Shown here: positions 1 to 8,613 of the stretch, piece after piece
How positions within the stretch are numbered: the first letter of the stretch is position 1
Layout: every line of letters starts with the position of its first letter
Notes under the pieces: model-generated
Databases searched by the model: none
Told to the model about the DNA's origin: nothing
What the model saw: the letters and a program-made list of their open reading frames with translations, nothing else
Assembly (NCBI GenBank): GCA_964492845.1
Contig: CAZBMZ010000001.1
Location: forward strand, 386,158-450,157
DNA: 64,000 nt
Direction of reading: 5' to 3'
DNA from: JADJPF01 sp964492845
Lineage (GTDB): Bacteria; Acidobacteriota; Blastocatellia; Chloracidobacteriales; JADJPF01
Translations under genes and position numbers: made by a program

Positions 1-687
1 ATAATCACCTGTTGCACCGACGGCAGCAGCAACACATAAACGCCCCAAGTTATCTTTAGTTGCTAGCGGGTATTTAATAGCTTTTTGTATGTCTTTAACA
101 GTGATAAGCCCTTTAAGATGATATTCTTCATCAACGACTAACAATTTTTCTACACGATGTTTTTGCAAGATTCCTCGTGCTTCTTGCAAAGTAGTTCCTA
201 CAGCTACAGTAATTAAATTTTCTTTAGTCATTACTGTAGAAATAGGCAAATCATACCTAGTCTCAAAACGTAGGTCACGATTAGTTAAAATTCCAAGAAG
301 TTTTTTGTTTTCATCAACAATTGGGACACCTGAAATATGATAGCGTTCCATTATTTTTAATGCTTTAGAAATGGGTTGATCTGCTGACATTGTTACAGGG
401 TCAACAATCATGCCGCTTTCAGAACGCTTTACTTTATCAATCTCATCACATTGGGCAGTTATTGACATGTTACGATGAATTACGCCTAAGCCGCCTTGCT
501 GAGCAAGTGCAATAGCTAGTGCTGCCTCGGTTACAGTATCCATTGCAGCACTAACAATAGGGATATGAATTTTAATATTGCGGGAAAATAAGGTTGTTGT
601 GTCGGTTTCTGCTGGCAAGACTTCGCTATAAGCAGGTCTAAGCAAAATATCATCAAAAGTTAATGCGTCAAAAATTTCTTTTTCCAT
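1..687 (-). CDS. guaB: IMP dehydrogenase, N-terminal part (cut by window edge)
   Basis: IMP dehydrogenase oxidises IMP to XMP with NAD, the committed step of GMP synthesis in the cytosol. The 229 visible codons begin MEKEIFDALTFDDILLRPAY, the classic GuaB opening. They continue through the VSAAMDTVTE segment and the QGGLGVIHRNMS segment into two CBS repeats (about residues 95-205), the regulatory insert of bacterial GuaB. The reading frame is still open at base 1 after a GATGDY segment at the return to the barrel, so the catalytic Cys loop lies outside the window. The ATG at 687 has an AGGA ribosome site about 7 bases upstream. Identification is firm; only completeness is unknown. Confidence 0.97.
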   Translation of the reverse strand, partial: MEKEIFDALTFDDILLRPAYSEVLPAETDTTTLFSRNIKIHIPIVSAAMDTVTEAALAIALAQQGGLGVIHRNMSITAQCDEIDKVKRSESGMIVDPVTMSADQPISKALKIMERYHISGVPIVDENKKLLGILTNRDLRFETRYDLPISTVMTKENLITVAVGTTLQEARGILQKHRVEKLLVVDEEYHLKGLITVKDIQKAIKYPLATKDNLGRLCVAAAVGATGDY

Positions 688-834
688 AATCATTCCTATT
701 TTTTAAGCTTACTACCTAGGTAAATAATTCTTAAATCTATAAAAATAGGAATGATAGCAGTTTTTTTTATTTTTGAGCAATCAGGACAAGAATCTAATAA
801 GTAAAATTAAAATCATTAAGTCTAATTATTTTAG

Positions 835-1380
835 CTATTTAACAAGTTCTAAAATTTCTTCCCAATTTAACCAATTTAGCCTTCTTTTATCTGTGATTTC
901 TTGGTTATAAGGATAATCAAAAATAATATGTTCCCATTCAGGCTTAAAAACACCTTCAATTTTTGGCTTGTCGTCTATAAGTATGTCTCCACGCACCATA
1001 GTTTTATCTTTAGTCAAAATTATCCTTTTAGTAAATTCTCGTCCAAAGTGTTTTTCTACCCATTGATATTTTTCTAGTACACAATATTCATAGCGTGATA
1101 ATGGGGATGTACAAATTCTAACGTCATGTCCCATAGCTATTAGCTTATTGATGGCTTCTTTAGCACCTACAGTAGGCTTTAAGTTAATAAAAAAGTTTGG
1201 TGCTGTATAAACTGAGTCAACTTTTTTTGTTAAATGAGGTGGGTATTGCTGGCGCATATAAAAAGTTTTGCGTTCTGAAAGTGGGATAAAGAACTCGTCA
1301 GGAAAGGTTTTTTGCCAAATATCTAAAAAACCTTGTTCAAAATCTGCAAGTGGGCCATCTTGATCAATTAAAATTAGCAC
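835..1380 (-). CDS. 5'(3')-deoxyribonucleotidase-like HAD phosphatase
   Basis: This 181-aa protein looks like a cytosolic 5'(3')-deoxyribonucleotidase of the HAD superfamily, which removes phosphate from deoxynucleoside monophosphates. Motif I is seen at the N-terminus as DQDGPLADFE, matching the DxDGVLADFE form of the family. The ICTSP segment near residue 90 fits motif II. A Lys in the TKDK segment and the acidic GDILIDDKP segment near residue 135 fit motifs III and IV. It starts at a GTG (1378-1380) with a GGAGA ribosome site nearby. It stands alone between guaB and the divergent sigma operon. Substrate is inferred from the family only. Confidence 0.82.
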   Translation of the reverse strand: MLILIDQDGPLADFEQGFLDIWQKTFPDEFFIPLSERKTFYMRQQYPPHLTKKVDSVYTAPNFFINLKPTVGAKEAINKLIAMGHDVRICTSPLSRYEYCVLEKYQWVEKHFGREFTKRIILTKDKTMVRGDILIDDKPKIEGVFKPEWEHIIFDYPYNQEITDKRRLNWLNWEEILELVK

Positions 1381-1537
1381 TAATTTTTCTCCATAATTAT
1401 TTTTAGCAAATTATAAAGCGATTAGCTTAAAAATAGACAAGGCAAAAAAGAAAAATTTTAGGGAAAAAGTTTTAAACGCTTTTACAATAGCTTTGGTATA
1501 GCTTAATGAAAACACAATTAGAGTAGGAGCTTTTAAG

Positions 1538-2167
1538 TTGAGCGGAGTAGCAATTGATTTTTCAATGATGACAATGATGATTGAGCAGGAAGAAAAAACA
1601 TTTTCTTCTTCTCAAGTTCAATCCTTAATTGCTCAAGCTAAATTGGGAGATAGTAATGCTTTTGAGCAAATTTTAATACTTTATCAACGTCAAGTTTTAG
1701 GCACATCTATTAGGCTACTTGGCAATGTAGATGATGGACGAGATGCAGCACAAGAAGTTTTTCTAAAATTACATAAATATTTGCATAACTTTAATGAGGA
1801 AAAAGATTTTCTTCCCTGGCTCTATCAAATGACAGTAAATAGTTGTCGTGATATTGCTAGAAAACGCGCTAAACATAGCACATTATCTTTAGAATCAGAA
1901 AAAGAAATAATAAATAATATTGCTAGTAGTCAAGATATAGAGCAAGAAATAAATTTAGTACAAGAGAAGAAAATTATTAATCAAGCATTAGAAACATTAT
2001 CAGAAAAAGAAAAAACAGTCCTAATATTACGAGATATTGAAGGACTAGAAACAAAAGATGTCGCTCGTCTCTTAGGTACGGCTGAAGCAACTATTCGTAG
2101 CCAAATTAGTATGGCACGAATAAAAATCAAGAAATATAGAGATAAATTTCTTGGTAAATTGATATAA
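1538..2167 (+). CDS. ECF-type RNA polymerase sigma factor
   Basis: A 209-aa sigma-70 family factor of the extracytoplasmic-function type, which directs core RNA polymerase to a small regulon. Region 2 (about residues 30-110) carries the DAAQEVFLKLHKYL helix and the FLPWLYQMTVNSCRDIARK segment. Region 4 (about 145-205) carries LSEKEKTVLILRDIEGLETKDVARLLG followed by the recognition helix TIRSQISMARIKIKK. There is no region 1.1 or 3. The start taken is a TTG with a TAGGAG ribosome site about 9 bases upstream; an ATG at 1565 is a possible alternative. It heads an operon with a VWA protein and a zinc-finger anti-sigma factor, which suggests control by release from that membrane anchor. Confidence 0.9.
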   Translation: MSGVAIDFSMMTMMIEQEEKTFSSSQVQSLIAQAKLGDSNAFEQILILYQRQVLGTSIRLLGNVDDGRDAAQEVFLKLHKYLHNFNEEKDFLPWLYQMTVNSCRDIARKRAKHSTLSLESEKEIINNIASSQDIEQEINLVQEKKIINQALETLSEKEKTVLILRDIEGLETKDVARLLGTAEATIRSQISMARIKIKKYRDKFLGKLI

Positions 2168-2202
2168 AACAAGTAGTAAATGATTAGAGAGGAGAAAAAT
2201 TA

Positions 2203-3783
2203 ATGAAACAAAAAAGAGAAGTAATAATAATTTTTGCAGTAATGTTTATCTTTTTTAGCGTTACTAGCATTTTTGCTCAAATTGGAGTTAGTTCAAGCTC
2301 GGTTTCACGTTCTAAACCTACTGAGAGTCAAGAAAAAAATAGAACTGGAACCAGTTCTGGTTCTGTTTCTTATAGTAGAGATGCTGTAGAGAACAACTAT
2401 AATCAACCAAGTTACCAACCAAGTTATCAGCCAAGTTATCAGCCAAGTTATCAGCCAGCAAATTCCGGCTATACCGCTAATTTGTTGAAATCAAATGAAA
2501 TATATGTAGAGGAATTTATTAATTACCATAAACATCAATTACCTTTGCCAAAAGCAGGTCAAGCAATAGCAATGGATGTGCGCTGGGGTGGTGAGCAAAT
2601 TTCTATGGCTAAGCCAGAAGGAGTTTTGCAAATAGGCTTAAGTACAACTTTTACTAATGATCGGCAGCATCTTCCACCTGTAAATTTATCAATTGTAATT
2701 GATCGTAGCGGTTCAATGGCTGACGATGCAAAGCTAGAAAAAGTTAAAAGTGCTTTGATTACTCTAGTTAACCAATTAAAAGATGGGGATGTTTTGTCCT
2801 TAATTACCTATGATACAAATGCCCAAGTTTTATGGCCCGCACAATATTTAACAGGTAATAGACATAGTGTAATTAATGCTATTAGTAGCATTAACCCAAA
2901 TGGTTCTACTAATTTACATGCAGGCTTGATACTTGGCTATCAAGAAGCTGTAAAATATTATCGCAAAGATGCAACTAATAGGGTAATTTTGCTAACAGAT
3001 GGTATTGCTAACATGGGTGTGACCAGTCCAGAACAAATTGCTAGAGAATCACAACGCTTTAATGATCGAGGTATTGATCTTTCTACTATTGGGGTAGGGC
3101 GAGATCTTAACGAAGATTTACTTAGACAACTTGCAAATAGCGGACGAGGACTATTTCATTTTGTTGCAGATGCTCAAGATGTAGAAAAGATTTTTATTAA
3201 AGAGGTAAGTAGTTTAGTTGCTGCTGTTGCTCGTCGAGTAAGATTGCATGTTGAATATGATCCTGCTCTACAGCTAACCCATCTTTATGGCTATAAGCCA
3301 AATTATCAACAAAATAGCTTTTCTATTGTGTTAGATAACCTAAACTTAGGAGCTACACAAGTTATAATGATGCAATTTGGCTTAAAACCAGCTAATAGAG
3401 AAATTACAAATAGAAGATTACCTGTTAGAGTAACACTTTATTATGATGATATTGCTCAAAAGCGTTCTATTTCAGAAAGTGAACAAGCTTTTATTCAAGT
3501 TACTGAAAAATATAATGTAAATACTTTAGCAGATGATGAAGTAAAGAAGAATTTTACTATTGCTACTCTAGCCCAAGCTCTTAAGGATATGGTGACAGCT
3601 TATGAACACCATAACCGACAACAAGCTAGCCACATTGCAAATAGCACAGTTAATCAAGCTTATAACAACTATCCAACAATGAGCGATAAGGATATAAGCT
3701 ATATCTTAAATATTGTTCAAGATTACCAAGTAAAACTAGGTTTAGGTAATGTTGAAAGAAATACTTCCTACGGGGGTAGATAA
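2203..3783 (+). CDS. Secreted YfbK-like VWA domain protein
   Basis: A 526-aa exported protein with a signal peptide (residues 1-25, ending FAQ). A low-complexity linker follows, with four PSYQ repeats near residues 69-84. Then comes a YfbK-type N-terminal segment (VEEFINYHKHQLPLP), a VWA domain from about residue 160 and a C-terminal beta-rich tail resembling that of YfbK proteins. The metal-ion site is seen as DRSGSMA, with the later TNLHAGL threonine and the LLTDG aspartate. VWA domains bind partner proteins through a metal. It lies 35 bases after the sigma gene and directly abuts the anti-sigma gene, so it is probably part of the same signalling unit. The ribosome site is GAGAGGAG. Confidence 0.88.
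   Translation: MKQKREVIIIFAVMFIFFSVTSIFAQIGVSSSSVSRSKPTESQEKNRTGTSSGSVSYSRDAVENNYNQPSYQPSYQPSYQPSYQPANSGYTANLLKSNEIYVEEFINYHKHQLPLPKAGQAIAMDVRWGGEQISMAKPEGVLQIGLSTTFTNDRQHLPPVNLSIVIDRSGSMADDAKLEKVKSALITLVNQLKDGDVLSLITYDTNAQVLWPAQYLTGNRHSVINAISSINPNGSTNLHAGLILGYQEAVKYYRKDATNRVILLTDGIANMGVTSPEQIARESQRFNDRGIDLSTIGVGRDLNEDLLRQLANSGRGLFHFVADAQDVEKIFIKEVSSLVAAVARRVRLHVEYDPALQLTHLYGYKPNYQQNSFSIVLDNLNLGATQVIMMQFGLKPANREITNRRLPVRVTLYYDDIAQKRSISESEQAFIQVTEKYNVNTLADDEVKKNFTIATLAQALKDMVTAYEHHNRQQASHIANSTVNQAYNNYPTMSDKDISYILNIVQDYQVKLGLGNVERNTSYGGR
2407..2454 (+). repeat. 12-bp in-frame tandem repeat (PSYQ)
   Basis: Four head-to-tail copies of a 12-base unit (consensus ccaagttatcag) encode the PSYQ repeats in the linker of the VWA protein. 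The copies differ by two bases in the first unit. Such units expand and shrink easily by slippage, so linker length may vary between strains. Confidence 0.9.
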
Positions 3784-4539
3784 ATGAATTGCCCAAAGTT
3801 TGAAACACAAATAGCTTTATATGTTGGTGGAGATTTATCAAACAAAGAAGTTAACGAGCTAGAGCAGCACTTAAATAGCTGTCAAGAATGCAGTCAATTT
3901 ATGGTTGGTTTGCAAGAAAGCCAGTTGTCTTTAACAAACTTTGGGCAATTAAATATCGATGAGCAAATATTTTCTACAATGCGTGCTAATGTGATGGCTG
4001 AAATTAGAAAGCAAGATAATCAGATAGGTTGGTGGCAAAAAATATTTAACTTTTCCTTTGGTTCTTGGCGTTATGCGTTTGCTTCAGGTGTAATTTTAGC
4101 TGTGCTTGCTACTTCAACTTATCTGTTATTTGTTAATAAAAAAGAAGTTACTAGTCAAGCAACAAATAATCAAGCTAATAGTAGTTCAGAAAAACCATTA
4201 GTTAAAGCAGATAGTAAATTAGCAAAAAGTGAGGTTATAAATAATGTAGAAGAAGTAAGACAACCAGTAGAATATAAAAAGAATCGATATATAAGAGCTA
4301 GTAGAAAAGTAAATAAAAATGTAATCAAAGATATACAACCAACTAACACATCTGAGATAGCCCTAGTAAATGATATTAATAAAGCTAATAACAATCAAAA
4401 ATTCACTATAGATAATGTAGCTTTAGAAAATATAATGGATAATAAAGTAAAAATGGAAATACAAACCAGTAATCCTAATGTCAGAATTATTTGGTTTGTT
4501 AACAAAGAAGAAAAGGTAGAAAAACGCACCACAAGCTAA
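3784..4539 (+). CDS. Zinc-finger anti-sigma factor, membrane anchored
   Basis: A 251-aa protein with an N-terminal anti-sigma zinc finger: a His followed by two Cys is seen in QHLNSCQECSQF (about residues 28-40), together with an N-terminal Cys at residue 3. One membrane helix follows at about residues 97-117 (YAFASGVILAVLATSTYLLF), and the rest is an Asn/Lys-rich outer domain of no known family. Proteins of this design hold an ECF sigma factor inactive at the membrane. The ATG follows the VWA stop codon with no gap, suggesting translational coupling. The partner is inferred to be the sigma factor at 1538. Confidence 0.88.
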   Translation: MNCPKFETQIALYVGGDLSNKEVNELEQHLNSCQECSQFMVGLQESQLSLTNFGQLNIDEQIFSTMRANVMAEIRKQDNQIGWWQKIFNFSFGSWRYAFASGVILAVLATSTYLLFVNKKEVTSQATNNQANSSSEKPLVKADSKLAKSEVINNVEEVRQPVEYKKNRYIRASRKVNKNVIKDIQPTNTSEIALVNDINKANNNQKFTIDNVALENIMDNKVKMEIQTSNPNVRIIWFVNKEEKVEKRTTS

Positions 4540-4636
4540 CTTACTGTTTTAAGCTAACTTAAGCCCTAGCAAGCAATTTTATAATTAATCAACAACAACT
4601 GTAAAAATCTATAATAAATAATTTTGGAGGTAAAGA

Positions 4637-5521
4637 ATGAGAGTTTATCTAACTTTGCTATTAATGTTTGTTTTATTTACTGCAACAACTTATGCCCAAT
4701 CTGCACCGCGAACAGTTGACACCACTGCTGCACCTAGCCCAAAAGCTGCTGTTAATGCAGCAAGTCCAACCGCTGAACCAGAAAGGGTAGTAAATAAAGA
4801 CTTAAAAACACAAATTTTTGAAGTTAAACATCGTGATCCTGATGCTTTAGCCAGAGTTTTAAGAGGTTTAAGTAGTTTTGAAAAAGGCACTCAAATTAAC
4901 TCAGACCGAAGCTTTAAGACTATAACTGTTCGGGATTATCCAGAAAATGTTACTGTAATTGAACGTGCTTTAACTCGACTTGATGTACCAGAAAAGCTAC
5001 CTGCTAATTTAGAATTTCAATTGCACATTATTACTGCTTCTCGTAGTGGTAAAGCAACTGAACAAATGCCAAAAAACTTAGCTCCTGTTGTTGCAGAACT
5101 ACAAAAAACCTTACAATATAGCAACTATAGTTATGTAACCACAGTATTTAACCGCGCTCAAGATGGTAGAGATATTGAAGCACAAGGTTCTGTAGAATTA
5201 AATCCTGCCCTAACAGAATTAAATGCTGTGTTAAAAAACAATAAAACCTTTTATAACTACAAATTAACAGATATTCAAGTAGGTGTAGATGATGCTAACA
5301 ATGAAACTGTACAAGTAAGAAGAATGGCTTTTGGGCTACGTACACCTGTACCAGTAAGAGCAAGAGATGGTGTAACCATTGCAGATGCAAGTTATGTGGA
5401 GGCTTCCATTTTAACTGGGCTTAGTTTGCGTGAAGGTGAACAAGTTGTTGTTGGTACAGCAAATATTGGTAACTCAGATGATGCAGTTATTTTGGTGGTA
5501 TCAGTAAAAAAAGTTAAATAA
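4637..5521 (+). CDS. Exported secretin-N-like domain protein
   Basis: A 294-aa exported protein with a signal peptide (1-20, ending TYAQ) and an Ala/Pro-rich linker. The segment at about residues 55-115 (QIFEVKHRDPDALARVLRGL to VIERALTRLDVPE) looks like the secretin N domain found in type II and IV pilus secretins. The secretin pore domain is missing and the length is far below a normal secretin, so this is not a channel by itself. The C-terminal half is beta-rich and of no family I recognise. A GGAGG ribosome site precedes the ATG. The gene sits about 100 bases after the anti-sigma gene and may be read from the same promoter or its own. Confidence 0.6.
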   Translation: MRVYLTLLLMFVLFTATTYAQSAPRTVDTTAAPSPKAAVNAASPTAEPERVVNKDLKTQIFEVKHRDPDALARVLRGLSSFEKGTQINSDRSFKTITVRDYPENVTVIERALTRLDVPEKLPANLEFQLHIITASRSGKATEQMPKNLAPVVAELQKTLQYSNYSYVTTVFNRAQDGRDIEAQGSVELNPALTELNAVLKNNKTFYNYKLTDIQVGVDDANNETVQVRRMAFGLRTPVPVRARDGVTIADASYVEASILTGLSLREGEQVVVGTANIGNSDDAVILVVSVKKVK

Positions 5522-5538
5522 GAACAAACTAAAACTTA

Positions 5539-5597
5539 ATGCTCTGTGAGAGCATCTACTTAATAGCCTAGTGAGAAATCACTGGGCTATTATGTTT
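5539..5597 (+). terminator. Double hairpin terminator
   Basis: Two hairpins follow the stop codon at 5521. The first (5539-5555) has a 7-bp stem and 3-base loop. The second (5562-5591) has a 13-bp stem including one G-U pair, capped by a GAAA tetraloop, and is followed by a short T-rich tail. It is probably the end of the sigma/VWA/anti-sigma/secretin-N unit. Confidence 0.8.
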
Positions 5598-5640
5598 TTG
5601 CCGCAATTTAGCAAAAGGTCTTTTTATTTGTGTGGGATTT

Positions 5641-5664
5641 TTCGATAAGATATAACTTATCGAA
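5641..5664. promoter_or_regulatory. Perfect inverted repeat upstream of terC, candidate operator
   Basis: Arms ttcgataag and cttatcgaa (9 bp each, perfect) flank a 6-base AT spacer, ending 19 bases before the terC start codon. The position fits a repressor site or a short leader hairpin. The regulator cannot be named from the sequence. Confidence 0.5.
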
Positions 5665-5683
5665 TTAAATAAAGGGAGAGTCT

Positions 5684-6625
5684 ATGTCACAGCAGACTTT
5701 GGCTTGGGTAGGGTTTCACGTTTTTATATTGTTTATGCTTGCGCTGGATCTAGGGATAGTTCGTCGTAAAGCACGCGAAGTTTCTTTAAAAGAAGCATTA
5801 GCTTGGAGTGCAATTTGGATTAGCCTAGCAATGGTCTTTAATGGTTTTATTTATTATTGGCTAGGTTCAGAAAAAGCACTTAGCTTTTTAGCCGGTTATT
5901 TAGTAGAAAAATCATTAAGTGTAGACAATCTATTTGTATTCTTACTAGTTTTTTCTTATTTCAAAGTGCCGCCACTTTACCAACATAAAATATTATTTTG
6001 GGGAATTTTAGGTGCGCTTTTTATGCGGGCAATATTTATTATTGCTGGCATTGCTTTAATTAGCTATTTTCATTTTGTGATTTATATTTTTGGTGCATTT
6101 TTAATTTTTACTGGTATTAAATTAGTTACTAGCAAAGATGATGATATAGAACCAGAAAACAATCCAGTACTAAAATTAGTTCGCAAATTTATTCCTATCA
6201 AAACCGAATATGGCGTTGGTAAATTTTTTCTAAGAGAAAGTGGAAAATTATACGCTACTCAACTATTTGTTGTGCTTGTGGTTGTAGAAACAACCGACGT
6301 TATTTTTGCTGTAGACTCTATTCCTGCTATTTTAGCCATTACTCCAGACCCTTTTATTGTTTATACATCTAATATTATGGCAATTCTTGGACTTCGCGCC
6401 CTCTACTTTGCTCTATCTGGAATTATGGGAATGTTTCATTACCTTTCCTATGGATTATGTCTAATTTTAGTTTTTATTGGTGTAAAAATGCTGATTTCTG
6501 ATTTTTACAAGATACCTATTGCTGTTGCATTAGGTGTAATTGCAGGAGTTTTAACTATTTCCATCATTCTTTCCATAGCTTTTAAGCCGGAAGTATCAGA
6601 AAAATCTGTTGAACCAGGACAGTAA
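5684..6625 (+). CDS. TerC family integral membrane protein
   Basis: A 313-aa inner-membrane protein of the TerC/Alx family, linked to metal (manganese) export and to tellurite resistance in other bacteria. About eight or nine membrane helices are visible. Family signatures are present: the conserved opening HVFILFMLALDLGI, the acidic VEKSLSVDNLFVFLLVFSYF, and VETTDVIFAVDSIPAILAI with membrane-buried acidic residues likely to bind metal. Length is normal. A GGGAG ribosome site precedes the ATG and a perfect inverted repeat sits just upstream. It is transcribed alone, bounded by terminators on both sides. Confidence 0.93.
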   Translation: MSQQTLAWVGFHVFILFMLALDLGIVRRKAREVSLKEALAWSAIWISLAMVFNGFIYYWLGSEKALSFLAGYLVEKSLSVDNLFVFLLVFSYFKVPPLYQHKILFWGILGALFMRAIFIIAGIALISYFHFVIYIFGAFLIFTGIKLVTSKDDDIEPENNPVLKLVRKFIPIKTEYGVGKFFLRESGKLYATQLFVVLVVVETTDVIFAVDSIPAILAITPDPFIVYTSNIMAILGLRALYFALSGIMGMFHYLSYGLCLILVFIGVKMLISDFYKIPIAVALGVIAGVLTISIILSIAFKPEVSEKSVEPGQ

Positions 6626-6673
6626 AATTTCTAAAACTCTACAAAATAAGATCTAGATTTCCTTATTAAAAGT

Positions 6674-6714
6674 AAAAATCAAGAGTTATGTTAAATAATA
6701 ACTCTTGATTTTTT
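6674..6714. terminator. Strong intrinsic terminator
   Basis: A perfect 16-bp stem (6674-6689 with 6698-6713) with an 8-base loop and a run of T on the plus strand. Because the 5' arm begins with A bases it also gives a T run on the minus strand. It can therefore end both terC and the convergent small gene that stops at 6798. Confidence 0.9.
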
Positions 6715-6797
6715 ACTATGGGAGCAAATTTAAGTTTTTAGCTAATAGCTAACATACGCAATATTTTTTTAAGATAGAAAAATTGAAATTTCCATAA

Positions 6798-7244
6798 TTA
6801 ACGATTTATCAAGTTTGAAATTTGGTGTGTGTTGCTACAAGTGCTAGACGCATCTAAATCTAAAAAACTTAGTTGCAGACTGCTTGTTTTTTCAAGTTTG
6901 AGTCTATCTGTATCTCCTACAGTTTTTCCTGCGAGTGGAGTAGAAAAATTTGTTGTACCAACAAGATTAACACCTATAGTAAATCCTCCTATTTCAGCTA
7001 CTGAAAGACCTAAAGTTACTCCTACCCCTCCAACTTGCTGAGTAACATTAACAGCGGGTGGGATAGCACTGTCTTTAAGAAAAACTAGTAAGATAAACCA
7101 ATCTATGCCTTTTGTATCACCTCCATTAACTTCAAGACAATCACCTGACTCTAAAACTGGTGTGTCATTAGACATAAGTAAACCATCTGCTCTATATACA
7201 GCAAACTTTAACTTAAAACTGGTACTGTTTTTAATAATAGCCAT
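6798..7244 (-). CDS. Hypothetical 148-aa protein
   Basis: I do not recognise this protein. It has no signal peptide and no clear membrane helix. The first 55 residues look beta-rich (KLKFAVYRADGLLM). A Gly/Val-rich stretch follows at about residues 70-95 (VGGVGVTLGLSVAEIGGF), and the end is Ser/Leu-rich. The gene is supported by an AAAGGAGA ribosome site well placed before the ATG, an uninterrupted frame and a terminator behind it. It lies divergent from another small orphan gene at 7615, and the two may be a functional pair or accessory cargo. Confidence 0.65.
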   Translation of the reverse strand: MAIIKNSTSFKLKFAVYRADGLLMSNDTPVLESGDCLEVNGGDTKGIDWFILLVFLKDSAIPPAVNVTQQVGGVGVTLGLSVAEIGGFTIGVNLVGTTNFSTPLAGKTVGDTDRLKLEKTSSLQLSFLDLDASSTCSNTHQISNLINR

Positions 7245-7614
7245 AAGATTCTCCTTTAGAATAATTATTTAGTTAATAGATATAGTTGTTTGTAAATGTT
7301 CTATATCAATTTTTAAGCTTTTAGACTTGAAGTTTCAGAATTGCTATTTTTGTGCCAAAAATAAATAAATTATTAAGTCTAGTTATATCTATTAGTTACA
7401 GATTTGAATTTGTTTGAGACACTTGTAGCCTAGTACATAATATGTTGCATAACTGTAAGAAAAGTGTCTTAAGAGTGTCCCAAAGCCTATAAATTTTGGT
7501 AGATAAGGAAAAAATCATAGGGGTTTAAGTCATTTGTGAGACGCTTTTTTTAGGAAAATCTCGCTATGTCTAAGTAGAAGTTAGTGAAAAGTAGAAATAA
7601 AAAAGGAGATAAAT
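7245..7614. other. 370-base gap between divergent orphan genes
   Basis: AT-rich non-coding DNA expected to hold both promoters. An inverted repeat is seen with arms agacactt (7417-7424) and aagtgtct (7462-7469), separated by 37 bases. A related fragment, gagtgtcc, follows nearby. No convincing open frame, tRNA or mobile element was seen. Confidence 0.4.
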
Positions 7615-7899
7615 ATGCCTTCAGTAACAAATAAAGGTGGACATATATACCAAAGTACCCGTGCTGATAATTATGCAGGAGTTGATGAAGCAACAGTAAC
7701 CCAACTAAATGCAAACACTGGGACTTGGGTTGTCACATTAAAAGATATACCCACAAAAGCAAATTTTGCAGTTAATCAAACACTTGTTTACAATTCTAAA
7801 GGCACAAATAATCATAATGCTGATAACAACCTTACTGTAACAAGTGTAAATGGGCCAACTAAATATACTTGTAGGGGTAATTGGCCGATGAACATATAA
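7615..7899 (+). CDS. Hypothetical 94-aa protein
   Basis: A small protein of unknown function with no signal peptide or membrane segment. It is rich in Thr, Asn and Val (VTQLNANTGTWVVTLKDIP), which suggests an all-beta fold. The gene is well supported: an AAAAGGAGA ribosome site lies directly upstream, and a 16-bp intrinsic terminator begins 6 bases after the stop. It is flanked by the divergent orphan at 6798 and the convergent M23 peptidase gene. Confidence 0.68.
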   Translation: MPSVTNKGGHIYQSTRADNYAGVDEATVTQLNANTGTWVVTLKDIPTKANFAVNQTLVYNSKGTNNHNADNNLTVTSVNGPTKYTCRGNWPMNI

Positions 7900-7904
7900 A
7901 ACTA

Positions 7905-7949
7905 AAAACTCCACAGTTGAGCGCGAAAAGATATCAATTGTGGAGTTTT
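7905..7949. terminator. Intrinsic terminator between convergent genes
   Basis: A 16-bp stem with one G-U pair (7905-7920 with 7934-7949), a 13-base loop and a short T run. Symmetric A/T flanks let it act for both the small gene at 7615 and the peptidase gene ending at 7964. Confidence 0.88.
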
Positions 7950-7963
7950 CTAGTTTATAAAGT

Positions 7964-8590
7964 TTATTTTCTTTTACTTGAAGGCTTTTTAGGTAGTCGT
8001 AAATCAATAAAATTAGAAGGATCCGTCCAACCTCTTGCATCACTACTATAACCAGCACCAGTTTCACCCCAACTAGGACAATTAGAAAAGCGAATCTCTA
8101 AATGTAAATGACAGTTATATATTCCGCCTCCATCCCCAATAAAACCAATAACTTCCCGCATATTTACATCACCAGCAGTTTTACTAAAGGATTTGAGATG
8201 CCCATAAAGAGATTCTATTTCTTGTCCATTTGATAAAGTGTGACGAATGATTAAAACATTTCCCCACCCTTCTATATTTGTTCCAGCAAAAACGATTTTT
8301 CCATTTGAAATAGCTCGAACCGGCAAACCACAATCAGTATTTCCGCCTGTTTCGGCGTTCCAGTCTTCTCCTAAATGATTGACTTCTCGAAAATCTCTTG
8401 CGTTATACCAACCATCCCCATCTTTTGCTTGTGTTACTTTGTCAGATTTTCCAATAGGATAAACAAATTCTTTAGCTAAATTAAATGTAGCTAATTTAAT
8501 ATTTGCAGATGTTGTATTTAAGCTTTGAATTGCTAAGTTTAATAGCAAACAAATTACTATCAAACTTACATGTAAGCTATTTTTAATCAT
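7964..8590 (-). CDS. Exported M23 family metallopeptidase
   Basis: A 208-aa exported zinc endopeptidase of the LytM/M23 family, which usually cuts peptidoglycan cross-links. A hydrophobic signal segment covers residues 5-25. The M23 core is clear: the HLGEDWN segment supplies the His and Asp zinc ligands (HxxxD), YGHLKS supplies the second conserved His and CHLHLEIR the HxH motif. The protein is nearly the catalytic domain alone, with no LysM or coiled-coil targeting part. It ends in a basic KKPSSKRK tail. The gene is followed toward lower coordinates by the bidirectional terminator at 7905. Confidence 0.9.
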   Translation of the reverse strand: MIKNSLHVSLIVICLLLNLAIQSLNTTSANIKLATFNLAKEFVYPIGKSDKVTQAKDGDGWYNARDFREVNHLGEDWNAETGGNTDCGLPVRAISNGKIVFAGTNIEGWGNVLIIRHTLSNGQEIESLYGHLKSFSKTAGDVNMREVIGFIGDGGGIYNCHLHLEIRFSNCPSWGETGAGYSSDARGWTDPSNFIDLRLPKKPSSKRK

Positions 8591-8613
8591 AGTTTTAGAG
8601 TATTTTTAAACAT

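Noticed and set aside
5592..5683. yybP-ykoY manganese riboswitch before terC
   Set aside because: The leader is too short and lacks the conserved two-helix consensus; only a simple inverted repeat is present.
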